The notes under the pieces: model-generated
What the model was told of the DNA's origin: nothing
Seen by the model: the letters and a program-made list of their open reading frames with translations, nothing else
Database searches by the model: none
Part shown: in pieces, positions 1 through 6,422 of the stretch
Numbering within the stretch: the stretch's first letter is position 1
Layout: each line of letters starts with the position of its first letter
Translations under genes and position numbers: made by a program
From: Patescibacteria group bacterium
Lineage (GTDB): Bacteria; Patescibacteria; Microgenomatia; Daviesbacterales; UBA10151
Length of the DNA stretch: 6,477 nucleotides
Assembly: GCA_023380995.1 (NCBI GenBank)
Contig: JAMCTD010000060.1
Coordinates: forward strand, 5,622-12,098
Direction: 5' to 3'

Positions 1-459
1 AACTTAGCAAGAGCAGGATTGGCTTTATATGGTTACTCCTCAACAACTTTTGACACCAACCTAAAACCAGCTTTAACTCTAACTACCAAAATTATACAAA
101 TAAAAAAGGTGGCAAAGGGAGAAAAAATAGGCTACGATGGCACATATATGGTTAAAAAAGATACAATAATTGGAGTTTTGCCAGTAGGTTATTATGATGG
201 GGTAGACAGGAGGCTGTCTAATAAAGGAATCTTTTTGGTAGATAGTCTCCCATGTCCTATCTTAGGCAGGGTCAGCATGAATATTAATATTATTGATTTA
301 AGCAATGTCAAAAACCCCAAAGTAGGCCAGGAAGTAAAAGTATATTCCAATAGTCCCAAAGATAAAAATTCAATTGTAAATTGTGCTAAGATTTGTAATA
401 CCATTCCCTATGATTTGTTAGTAAATTTAGCAGAAACAACAAGAAGGGTAATTGTATGA
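1..459 (+). CDS. alr: Alanine racemase, C-terminal part (5' end outside window)
   Basis: PLP-dependent alanine racemase interconverts L- and D-alanine in the cytoplasm for peptidoglycan synthesis. The frame is open from base 1, so the gene is cut by the window edge. Only 152 residues are present: the end of the N-terminal barrel (ARAGLALYGYSS, matching the family's R-x-G-[IL]-x-x-YG strand) and the whole C-terminal beta domain. Family landmarks seen, numbered in this fragment, are IGYDGTY with Tyr45 as the expected catalytic base of the second half-site, LPVGYYDGVDRR (about 61-71), ILGRVSMN (87-94) and the terminal IPYDLLVNLAETTRRV. One oddity is that the usual Asp after the substrate-contacting Met (SMD) is Asn94 here. 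The stop codon overlaps the ddl start by ATGA, so the two genes are probably translationally coupled in one operon. The family call is firm; activity cannot be judged without the N-terminal lysine domain. Confidence 0.93.
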   Translation, partial: NLARAGLALYGYSSTTFDTNLKPALTLTTKIIQIKKVAKGEKIGYDGTYMVKKDTIIGVLPVGYYDGVDRRLSNKGIFLVDSLPCPILGRVSMNINIIDLSNVKNPKVGQEVKVYSNSPKDKNSIVNCAKICNTIPYDLLVNLAETTRRVIV

Positions 460-1579
460 AAAAAATTAGAGTAGCTATTATTTGTGGAGGAAAATCTGCT
501 GAACATGAAATCTCTTTGCAATCTGCTAAAAACGTGTTTTCAGCAATAGATAAAGAAAAATATGAGGTGGTTTTAGTAGGGATTAATAAAACAGGCAAGT
601 GGCTATTATTTGATTCATCCAACTTCTTGCTTCACCCGGAAGATACAAAACTTGTGGCTCTTGGTAATTCCAGCAAAGAAGTAGTTTTATCAAATAATGG
701 AGAATCTGCTCACTTAATTAATATTTCCGAACCTCAAGATATTCAACCTGTTGATGTAGTTTTTCCTATACTTCATGGAACATTTGGGGAAGATGGAACT
801 ATCCAAGGTTTACTAAAATTGGCCAATGTTCCTTTTGTTGGAGCTTCTGTGTTAGGTTCAGCAGTGGGAATGGATAAGGATGTAATGAAAAGGTTGCTGG
901 AACAAGCTAATATCCCTATTTCTAAATTTATGGTTTTCCATCTAGGGGAAAGTATTGATTTTGAACAAGTACAACAAAAACTAGGTTTACCATTATTTAT
1001 AAAACCTGCCAATTTAGGCTCTTCTGTAGGAATTAGTAAAGTTAATAACAGGGGGCAATTTGAAACTGCTGTAAAAGATGCATTTAATTATGATTCCAAA
1101 ATTATTATTGAAGAAAATATTGCTAAAATATTGCTGGGAGGGAAATTGAGTGCGCTGTATTGGGAAATGAAAACCCAATTGCTTCTTTGCCAGGGGAAGT
1201 TATTCCCAAACATGAATTTTATTCTTATGAAGCCAAATATATTGATGAAGATGGGGCAAGTTTAGAAATGCCTGCCAAACTACCTGAAGATATAATAAAA
1301 CAAGTTCAAAATTTAGCTGTAAAAGCTTTTAAAGTATTGTGTTGCGAGGGGATGGGGAGAGTGGACATATTTTTGACTAAAGAAAGCAAATTGTATGTAA
1401 ATGAGATTAATACTATCCCAGGCTTTACCAAAATCAGCATGTATCCAAAGCTTTGGGAGATTAGCGGCATATCTTACAAAGAATTAATAGACAGACTAAT
1501 CCAATTGGCTTTAGACAGGTTTGGAAAAGAACAAAAACTTAAAACCTCTCATGTTTTTAAAACCAAAAAAGAAGCTTAA
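456..1579 (+). pseudogene. ddl: D-alanine--D-alanine ligase, frameshifted by an 11-bp tandem duplication
   Basis: Ddl is an ATP-grasp enzyme that joins two D-Ala to make D-Ala-D-Ala for UDP-MurNAc-pentapeptide. The first frame (456-1265) gives the N-terminal domain: EHEIS (Glu16), HGTFGEDGTIQG (107-118), GMDKDVMK (Lys141) and LFIKPANLGSSVGIS (Lys183, Ser189/190). It is correct up to EENIA, residue 223. Thereafter it reads out of frame to a TAG at 1263-1265. The rest continues in another frame from 1136 to 1579: [29 protein letters not shown] (expected Arg/Asp of the ATP-Mg site) and NEINTIPGF (metal-binding Glu and Asn). The EAKY tyrosine fits a D-Ala-D-Ala rather than a D-Ala-D-lactate ligase. 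Deleting one copy of the 11-bp repeat at 1114-1135 gives a continuous 370-aa protein, normal for Ddl. As written, the first product lacks the Mg/ATP residues and should be inactive. It may be a real mutation, a phase-variable site or a sequencing or assembly error. Confidence 0.93.
1114..1135. repeat. Exact 11-bp tandem duplication inside ddl
   Basis: The unit AAAATATTGCT occurs twice head to tail, at 1114-1124 and 1125-1135, with no mismatch. Eleven is not a multiple of three, so the second copy shifts the reading frame exactly where Ddl similarity changes frame. With one copy the junction reads [11 protein letters not shown], the conserved Ddl GRE motif. With two copies it reads [11 protein letters not shown]. 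Confidence 0.97.
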
Positions 1580-1580
1580 G

Positions 1581-2342
1581 TTACTCTTTCCTTTTCTGCC
1601 AACCCTCCCAAGTATCAATAACCCTAGAGTTATAAAAAACATACCCTGTTAAAGCTTTTGCATCCTTTCCTTCACCACCCTCTCTGTAAATCATCCCATC
1701 ATATCCTTTAGAAAGCATAAAATCCCTGAAGATATGACTAATCAAACCGTTCTTCGTTTTTTGAAATATCCCTGTACTATTAGGATGATCTCCTCCTCTT
1801 ATATTAATAGGTTTATTTCCTTCTAATGCTTTTTTAACCCTATCAAGAAAATAATCTTTTATACCTTCCTGAAATGTTTCTTTTAAAAATTGACTGTAGG
1901 TTGAAAAATTATTTTCATCATTAACGAAATTCTCTAAATACACCAACCAGCCTTCTACAAAATTTTTAGGTAATGCTCCATTACTGGAAAAGTCGTTAAG
2001 TGCCCTAACATCTAGCATTCTAGCTTGATAAGGCAATAATGTATAAACAACAGATCTTTTACCAAAAGACCTTACTAAAGAATAATTACGGGCTTGACTC
2101 AAATCGTCAGTTGAATAGAAACCGCCTCCGTAATCATGAGTTCCATCTCCACCAGTATTATTTGGATCGAAATCACCAGTAGGTGAATAAGTAAATTCCT
2201 GTGCTGCGCCATGATAAAGTAAATTAGGGGAAGATCTAAATTCTGCTTCATTCATAGTTCGAGGGTCCCTAACACCCAGTACAACATCTCCTCTAATTGA
2301 ATAATCTGGGTGAGGAGATAATTCTGCGCTAATATCGACCAT
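1581..2342 (-). CDS. Putative ADP-ribosyltransferase-fold protein (ART-like)
   Basis: This is a 253-aa soluble protein with no signal peptide or membrane segment. The pattern resembles small ART-superfamily proteins of toxins and phages. LLYHGA (41-46) would give the H/R of the first catalytic strand. After an Asp/Gly-rich loop, DYGGGFYSTDD (70-80) matches the G-x-GFY-x-T block, followed by SQARNY (82-87), the strand SVVYTLL (97-103) and, at the C-terminus, KGYDGMIY (212-219) and TGYVFYNSRVID (232-243), the usual last strands. The proposed chemistry is transfer of ADP-ribose from NAD to a target. The Glu normally expected just before the YVxF strand is Gly233 here, so activity is uncertain. 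A central region (about 115-185) rich in Asn, Phe and Lys has no match that I recognise. The start chosen is the ATG at 2340-2342; Met30 is an alternative, and neither has a clear Shine-Dalgarno. No antitoxin or immunity gene is adjacent. That it is a gene is secure; the fold is a motif-based inference. Confidence 0.68.
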   Translation of the reverse strand: MVDISAELSPHPDYSIRGDVVLGVRDPRTMNEAEFRSSPNLLYHGAAQEFTYSPTGDFDPNNTGGDGTHDYGGGFYSTDDLSQARNYSLVRSFGKRSVVYTLLPYQARMLDVRALNDFSSNGALPKNFVEGWLVYLENFVNDENNFSTYSQFLKETFQEGIKDYFLDRVKKALEGNKPINIRGGDHPNSTGIFQKTKNGLISHIFRDFMLSKGYDGMIYREGGEGKDAKALTGYVFYNSRVIDTWEGWQKRKE

Positions 2343-2350
2343 ACGTAAGA

Positions 2351-2356
2351 AGTATA
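2351..2356 (-). promoter_or_regulatory. Possible -10 box for the ART-like gene
   Basis: On the minus strand this reads TATACT (5 of 6 to TATAAT) and ends 8 nt before the ATG at 2342, so the transcript would have a leader of only one or two bases. No convincing -35 is seen. It overlaps the opposite-strand TATAAT of def by two bases. Confidence 0.35.
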
Positions 2357-2360
2357 TAAT
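2355..2360 (+). promoter_or_regulatory. Putative -10 box of def (near-leaderless)
   Basis: A perfect TATAAT ends 9 nt before the def ATG (2370). With a normal 6-7 nt distance to the transcription start, the mRNA would begin 2-3 nt before the start codon. No Shine-Dalgarno lies upstream of the ATG, which fits leaderless initiation. No good -35 is seen. Confidence 0.5.
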
Positions 2361-2369
2361 AACAAAGTT

Positions 2370-2987
2370 ATGAAAACTAGTTTTTTAAAACCTAATGACC
2401 CGTTGCTGACAAAAATTTCCCAAGAGATTCCACAAAACCAATTTAATTCCCCTGAAATTAAAAATATTGCCGATTTGATGCTGAAAATTATCCAAGGAGA
2501 ACAAAAGGGCAAGAAAAAAGGGGTAGGTTTGGCAGCACCACAAATTGGAATATTAAAAAGGATTATTTTGGTGGATGTAAAAGCTGATGGAAAAAATCCA
2601 GCTGGGGATTTGAGAGTATATATTAATCCCGAAATTGTCTGGAAATCACAAAGGGAAGGGGAGTGGTATGAAGGTTGTTTTTCCACAGGCAAAGTTTGTG
2701 GTATAGTTTCCCGTCCAGTTTCCATCAAAATCCGCGCATTTACGTTTACACCTCGAAGGTGTCAAGCTAAACTGGTTGAGGAAAAACATACAGGTTATAT
2801 AGCCAGGATTTTCCAACATGAAATTGATCATTTAAATGGCAAAGTGTTTGCGGATCATATCAATGACCCAGAAAAACTACATTGGGTCTTAGTAAAAGAA
2901 TTTAAAAAGTACAGAAAATCCTTTAAAACTTGGCCTAAAAAATGTTCCTTTGAAAAATGGCAGAAAATAAAAGGGTATGTGATATAA
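2370..2987 (+). CDS. def: Peptide deformylase
   Basis: Peptide deformylase removes the N-terminal formyl group from new proteins at the ribosome, using a metal ion (usually Fe2+). All three family motifs are intact: GVGLAAPQIG (51-60, motif I with Gln58), EGCFSTG (101-107, motif II with metal ligand Cys103; Phe replaces the common Leu) and QHEIDHLNG (149-157, motif III with ligands His150 and His154 and catalytic Glu151). At 205 aa it is longer than the usual 150-190. The extra length is in a lysine-rich stretch before motif I (about 44-50), a loop at about 125-138 and a basic C-terminal tail (about 175-205, rich in Lys and Trp). The ATG at 2370 is the only sensible start, because a TAA lies in frame at 2346-2348. 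It is divergent from the ART-like gene and has its own -10 box. The last bases overlap the promoter of the next gene. Confidence 0.96.
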   Translation: MKTSFLKPNDPLLTKISQEIPQNQFNSPEIKNIADLMLKIIQGEQKGKKKGVGLAAPQIGILKRIILVDVKADGKNPAGDLRVYINPEIVWKSQREGEWYEGCFSTGKVCGIVSRPVSIKIRAFTFTPRRCQAKLVEEKHTGYIARIFQHEIDHLNGKVFADHINDPEKLHWVLVKEFKKYRKSFKTWPKKCSFEKWQKIKGYVI

Positions 2988-2988
2988 T
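2980..2988 (+). promoter_or_regulatory. Extended -10 promoter for the 65-aa gene
   Basis: TGATATAAT is a perfect extended -10 (TGn-TATAAT). The TATAAT spans the def stop codon. Transcription would start near 2995, giving a leader of about 17 nt with the Shine-Dalgarno AGGAG at 3001-3005. A TTGAAA at 2950-2955 is too far upstream (27 nt) to be its -35, but an extended -10 does not need one. Confidence 0.55.
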
Positions 2989-3011
2989 CAAACCTATAAG
3001 AGGAGATAAAT

Positions 3012-3209
3012 ATGAGAAAAGGTTGTGAATATTTTGAGGGAGGACTTTGTGAGGCTTTCGCTAGATCATCTTCTGCTTTTAAAGAGTGTGAAATGCCTGA
3101 TGGTTTACCAGAACCCTGTCCTCTCGCTGTTTCGCAAACAGGCGATATGCCATTTACACAAGCTGTTACAAAATACCGTGATATTGTCGCTAAGGCTAGA
3201 CTACCTTAA
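3012..3209 (+). CDS. Small cysteine-containing protein of unknown function
   Basis: I do not recognise this 65-aa protein. It is soluble, with no membrane segment or signal peptide. It has four cysteines, at residues 5, 13, 26 and 36 (spacing C-x7-C-x12-C-x9-C), the last in a proline-rich stretch (MPDGLPEPCPLA, 28-39). Four Cys in the first 36 residues could bind a metal ion or form disulfides; this is inference. The C-terminal half (about 47-65) is a likely helix with basic residues. The start is well supported: ATG at 3012 with AGGAG at 3001-3005, 6 nt upstream, the best ribosome binding site in the window, and an extended -10 just before it. An overlapping frame (3025-3285) lacks such signals and is taken as a shadow. 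It lies between def and gyrA but has its own promoter, so it need not be functionally tied to either. Confidence 0.75.
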   Translation: MRKGCEYFEGGLCEAFARSSSAFKECEMPDGLPEPCPLAVSQTGDMPFTQAVTKYRDIVAKARLP

Positions 3210-3277
3210 TCTAATCCTACAGCTTACATACAAATTCTTAGAGAGCATCCTAATTGGTAATTTAATCATCCTACCCC

Positions 3278-3307
3278 TTGCTTAAACAAAGCTAAAAAGG
3301 GTATAAT
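3278..3307 (+). promoter_or_regulatory. Putative gyrA promoter
   Basis: A perfect TATAAT at 3302-3307 is preceded by TTGCTT (3278-3283, three of six to TTGACA) with an 18-nt spacer. The expected start is near 3314, giving a leader of about 42 nt. The TATAATCAAA sequence is identical to that at the promoter before the 65-aa gene (2983-2992). The rest of the 3210-3355 gap holds no gene that I can see. Confidence 0.55.
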
Positions 3308-3339
3308 CAAAGCAGAGCTAAGGCTCGTTTTTCATTTTT

Positions 3340-3344
3340 AAGGA
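3340..3344 (+). promoter_or_regulatory. Shine-Dalgarno of gyrA
   Basis: AAGGA lies 11 nt before the ATG at 3356, a slightly long but usable spacing. It supports the chosen GyrA start, which also matches the usual N-terminus of the family. Confidence 0.6.
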
Positions 3345-3355
3345 ACCTTCAAAAT

Positions 3356-5908
3356 ATGTCAGACATTGGTAAAATTCAACTCACTCCTATTGTAGAAGAA
3401 ATGCAGAAGTCCTATTTGGATTATGCTATGTCTGTTATTGTTTCCAGGGCCCTGCCAGACGTCAGAGACGGCTTAAAACCGGTCCAAAGAAGGATTATCT
3501 ATGCCATGCACCAGCAAGGCTTACACCACACCTCTCGTTTTCAAAAATCTGCTGCAGTTGTGGGAGAAGTATTGAAAAACTTCCACCCGCACGGCGATGC
3601 CCCGGTTTATGAAGCTATGGTAAGAATGGCTCAAAATTTTTCCATGAGGTATATGCTGGTAGACGGACAGGGAAACTTTGGATCGATTGACGGAGATTCT
3701 CCTGCTGCCATGAGGTATACCGAAAGCCGATTGTCTGCAATTTCTGAAGAACTGCTGCGCGATATAAACAAAAATACTGTTGAATTTATAGATAATTATT
3801 CAGGCACTACCCAAGAACCAACCCTCCTGCCTTCTGTAATACCTAATTTACTCTTAAACGGCGCTTCCGGTATTGCTGTGGGTATGGCTACCCAAATCCC
3901 ACCTCACAACTTAGGAGAGGTTTGTGATGCGTTAGTATATATGATCGATAACCCAGCTAAAAAGACGGCGAAGTCCGTGGACAAAACAGATGCCTCAAAT
4001 AATGAACAAGCTAATAACGCCCTACAGACTGATGAACCCATCAAAGAAGGATTCCAATCTGAGGCCACAATAGAAGACCTTATCCAATTTGTCAAAGGCC
4101 CTGATTTTCCTACAGGCGCTTCAATTTACGATCAAACAGAAATCCTGGCAGCTTATGCCACCGGAAAAGGACGGATTGTGATGCGGGCAAAAGCAGAAAT
4201 TGATGAAACAGCAACCGGCAAAATGCAAATTATCGTTTCAGAGCTTCCATACCAAGTTAACAAAGCAACCCTTATTGCCAGGATTGCAGACTTAGTCAAA
4301 GACAAAAAATTGGAAGGCATTGCAGATTTGCGGGATGAATCAGACCGCAAACAAATGGTCAGGATCGTGTTTGACCTAAAAAGGGATGCCAAACCGCAAT
4401 CAATTTTAAACAATCTTTATAAACATACTTCCATGCAGTCTGTTTTTAATGTTAACTTGGTTGCTTTATCAGATGGAGTACCTCATCTTTTAACCTTAAA
4501 GCGGATTTTGGAGGAATTCATTCACCATAGACAAGTTGTTATTAGGAAGCGTTCAGAATTTGAGCTTGCAGAAGCCAAAGCCCGTGAACATATCTTGGAA
4601 GGGTTAAAGATTGCGGTTGATAATATTGATGAAGTTATTGAAACTATCAAAAAATCCAAAGACTCAGATACTGCCAAGCAAAATTTAATGACCAAATTTA
4701 AGCTCAGTGAAATTCAGGCTGTTGCAATTTTGGATATGCAGCTTCGAAGACTGGCAGCCCTTGAGAGGCAAAAGATTGAGGATGAACTAAAAATGATCAG
4801 GGAAACAATAGCTTATTTGGAGGATCTTTTAGCACATCCCGAAAAAATCCTAAAAGTTATTAAAGACGAACTGGTAAGAATTAAGGAAAAATATGCTGAT
4901 GAGAGAAGAACCAGGGTTTATAAACAAAAAATAGGGGAGTTTTCAGAAGAGGATTTAGTGCCAAATGAGGTGACTATTGCCACCATCACGGAAGGTGGTT
5001 ATATCAAACGCCAGGCCCCCATGTCTTTTAGAACCCAAGCCAGAGGTGGTAAGGGAGTAATGGGTATTTCCACCAAAGAAACAGATGCTGTTTCCCACAT
5101 TTTTTATACAGAAACTCACGATAACATCCTGTTTTTTACTGACAAGGGTAGGGTTTTCCAAATTAAGGTCTGGGAGATCCCGGAAACCCAGCGCGCTTCA
5201 AAAGGTCAGGCTATTGTGAACTTAATTAATGTTGAGCAGGGAGAAAAAGTGACTGCGGTTTTAACCAGGCGTCAAAAAGGGGAAAGCGCAAAATACTTCT
5301 TTATGTGCACCCAAAAAGGTACTGTTAAAAAAACTGCTTTAGAAGAATATGCCAATATCCGTAAAAATGGCCTGGTAGCAATCAAGTTGGATCCTACTGA
5401 TCAACTCTGTTGGGTTGCTGCAACTTCCGGCAAAGATGATTTAATCATCGTTTCAAGACAAGGCAAATCAATCCGTTTCTCAGAAAGCCAGGTCAAACCT
5501 ACCCATAGAGACACTTCAGGAGTAAGGGGAATTAAACTTAGTAAAGATGATGAGGTAGTATCTTTAAATATAGTTCAAAATAATGATGATAAACTTTTAG
5601 TTATTATGGAAAATGGTTTAGGTAAAAAAACTCCTTTCTCAGCTTGGAGCAAACAAGGCAGGGGAGGACAAGGAGTAAAAGCTGCTCAAGTTACCCAAAA
5701 AACCGGACCAATTGTCACAGCTCAAGCAGTAGATGTCAAAATGGATACTTTGGTTTTAACTTCCACCAAAGGGCAGTTGATTAAAATGAATCTTAATGAA
5801 GTACCTACTTTGCAAAGACAAACACAAGGTGTAATCTTAATGAGGGTAAGGCCCGGAGAAAAAGTGGTTGCAGCAACGGTTGTTTGCTCAAAAGACAAAC
5901 AAGACTAA
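3356..5908 (+). CDS. gyrA: DNA gyrase subunit A
   Basis: GyrA is the breakage-reunion subunit of DNA gyrase, which with GyrB introduces negative supercoils using ATP. It is complete at 850 aa, a normal length. The N-terminal winged-helix/tower part shows the quinolone region [17 protein letters not shown] (77-93) and [11 protein letters not shown] (117-127) with the active-site Arg120-Tyr121. A low-complexity insert rich in Asn, Lys and Asp sits at about 201-236, just before [17 protein letters not shown] (238-254). The coiled-coil region with the second dimer gate spans about 380-500. The C-terminal beta-pinwheel starts after about 530 and has the GyrA-box QARGGKG (561-567; consensus QRRGGKG), which distinguishes it from ParC. 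A repeat blade motif recurs at [10 protein letters not shown] (766-775). Residues 82/83/86 are Ala/Pro/Glu where E. coli has Ser83/Ala84/Asp87. No gyrB or second type II subunit lies in the window. It has its own promoter. Confidence 0.98.
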   Translation: MSDIGKIQLTPIVEEMQKSYLDYAMSVIVSRALPDVRDGLKPVQRRIIYAMHQQGLHHTSRFQKSAAVVGEVLKNFHPHGDAPVYEAMVRMAQNFSMRYMLVDGQGNFGSIDGDSPAAMRYTESRLSAISEELLRDINKNTVEFIDNYSGTTQEPTLLPSVIPNLLLNGASGIAVGMATQIPPHNLGEVCDALVYMIDNPAKKTAKSVDKTDASNNEQANNALQTDEPIKEGFQSEATIEDLIQFVKGPDFPTGASIYDQTEILAAYATGKGRIVMRAKAEIDETATGKMQIIVSELPYQVNKATLIARIADLVKDKKLEGIADLRDESDRKQMVRIVFDLKRDAKPQSILNNLYKHTSMQSVFNVNLVALSDGVPHLLTLKRILEEFIHHRQVVIRKRSEFELAEAKAREHILEGLKIAVDNIDEVIETIKKSKDSDTAKQNLMTKFKLSEIQAVAILDMQLRRLAALERQKIEDELKMIRETIAYLEDLLAHPEKILKVIKDELVRIKEKYADERRTRVYKQKIGEFSEEDLVPNEVTIATITEGGYIKRQAPMSFRTQARGGKGVMGISTKETDAVSHIFYTETHDNILFFTDKGRVFQIKVWEIPETQRASKGQAIVNLINVEQGEKVTAVLTRRQKGESAKYFFMCTQKGTVKKTALEEYANIRKNGLVAIKLDPTDQLCWVAATSGKDDLIIVSRQGKSIRFSESQVKPTHRDTSGVRGIKLSKDDEVVSLNIVQNNDDKLLVIMENGLGKKTPFSAWSKQGRGGQGVKAAQVTQKTGPIVTAQAVDVKMDTLVLTSTKGQLIKMNLNEVPTLQRQTQGVILMRVRPGEKVVAATVVCSKDKQD

Positions 5909-5925
5909 ATCAGATATTTTTAGTT

Positions 5926-6135
5926 ATGAAACTGGAGAAACTTCTTTCAACACTAGCTATTTTGTATTTTATGATAGGGTTTGTGATTGCAATAGCTTTT
6001 GCCATCTATTACCGCTGGCCGTTCCTCTCCTTTTTATCTCCAGGCTTTTATAGTGTTATTTTAAGTTGGCCATATCAGGCAATTGGGTTTGCAAACGATC
6101 TTCTATATTACGGCCTGGCAGGTAAACCAATATAA
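5926..6135 (+). CDS. Small membrane protein of unknown function
   Basis: I do not recognise this 69-aa protein. After a short basic start (MKLEK) there is one strong transmembrane helix at about 7-29, followed by Arg30-Trp31. A second, less hydrophobic segment at about 38-63 contains Trp48-Pro49 and several Tyr and could be a second helix or membrane-surface segment. By the positive-inside rule the signals are mixed, so the topology is unclear. The ATG at 5926 is 17 nt after the gyrA stop. The same frame is open further back to a TTG at 5884 inside gyrA, but the ATG places the basic residues just before the helix, as expected. No Shine-Dalgarno is visible, so it probably relies on read-through from gyrA. 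It ends 2 nt from the convergent gene on the other strand. Confidence 0.65.
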   Translation: MKLEKLLSTLAILYFMIGFVIAIAFAIYYRWPFLSFLSPGFYSVILSWPYQAIGFANDLLYYGLAGKPI

Positions 6136-6137
6136 GC

Positions 6138-6413
6138 TCATTTACTTCCCAAAAATTTTTGGACCGAGTCGTTAAGATAGTTAGACAAACGGGCAATAAT
6201 AAAAGCTGACAATAAAAAGTCAAAAAAAGGGCTTATTACTTCAGTACCTAAAAGGATATGGAATAGACTCACCTGATAGGCAAAAGTCAGTAAAATAGCA
6301 CTGGTAAGCGACAAAAGGGGAATATAGGGTTTTAAAATCTGTATACTGCCTAACAAAAATTCAATAATAGCCTCATTTAAGGTTACAAAAATAAGCACTG
6401 CTAACAAACTCAT
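6138..6413 (-). CDS. Small polytopic membrane protein, weakly holin-like
   Basis: This 91-aa protein is very hydrophobic, with likely membrane segments at about 2-20, 31-55 and 59-75 and a polar C-terminal tail (about 76-91, ending in Lys). The last segment, FFDFLLSAFIIARLSNYLND (63-82), loosely resembles a pattern I associate with small holin-like membrane proteins (a hydrophobic helix followed by R-x-S-N-x-x-x-D). This is recall of a pattern, not a database match. The ATG at 6411-6413 starts 9 nt after the stop codon of the upstream minus-strand gene and in the same frame as it, so the two probably form one operon. No good Shine-Dalgarno is near; GAGAGGA lies more than 20 nt upstream. The stop codon is TGA. 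Confidence 0.65.
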   Translation of the reverse strand: MSLLAVLIFVTLNEAIIEFLLGSIQILKPYIPLLSLTSAILLTFAYQVSLFHILLGTEVISPFFDFLLSAFIIARLSNYLNDSVQKFLGSK

Positions 6414-6422
6414 GTCAAACGG

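Noticed and set aside
1125..1265. Programmed ribosomal frameshift to make full-length Ddl
   Set aside because: The frame change is fully explained by the exact 11-bp duplication. There is no classic slippery heptamer with a downstream structure, and a shift would still leave extra residues in the GRE motif.
2252..2728. 158-aa minus-strand open frame opposite def
   Set aside because: It is antisense to a clearly conserved deformylase and overlaps the ART-like gene; the predicted protein has no recognisable domain.
1581..2987. Toxin-antitoxin pair made of the ART-like gene and a neighbour
   Set aside because: The neighbours are ddl and def, both housekeeping enzymes on the opposite strand. 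No small antitoxin-like gene is adjacent or overlapping.
3025..3285. Overlapping 86-aa frame in the same direction as the 65-aa gene
   Set aside because: It starts 13 nt inside the better-supported gene, lacks its own Shine-Dalgarno at the right spacing and encodes a low-information Leu-rich sequence.
3210..3301. Possible terminator or small RNA between the 65-aa gene and gyrA
   Set aside because: I found no stem of useful length followed by a U-tract and no tRNA-like fold in this gap.
3315..3332. Hairpin GAGC-TAAG-GCTC followed by GTTTTT, a possible terminator or attenuator in the gyrA leader
   Set aside because: The stem is only 4 bp and sits at the very start of the predicted gyrA transcript, so it is too weak to call a terminator. 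It might be a 5' stabilising stem, but nothing supports this further.
5868..6053. 61-aa plus-strand frame overlapping the end of gyrA
   Set aside because: It runs out of frame with both gyrA and the better-placed membrane protein at 5926, without a ribosome binding site.
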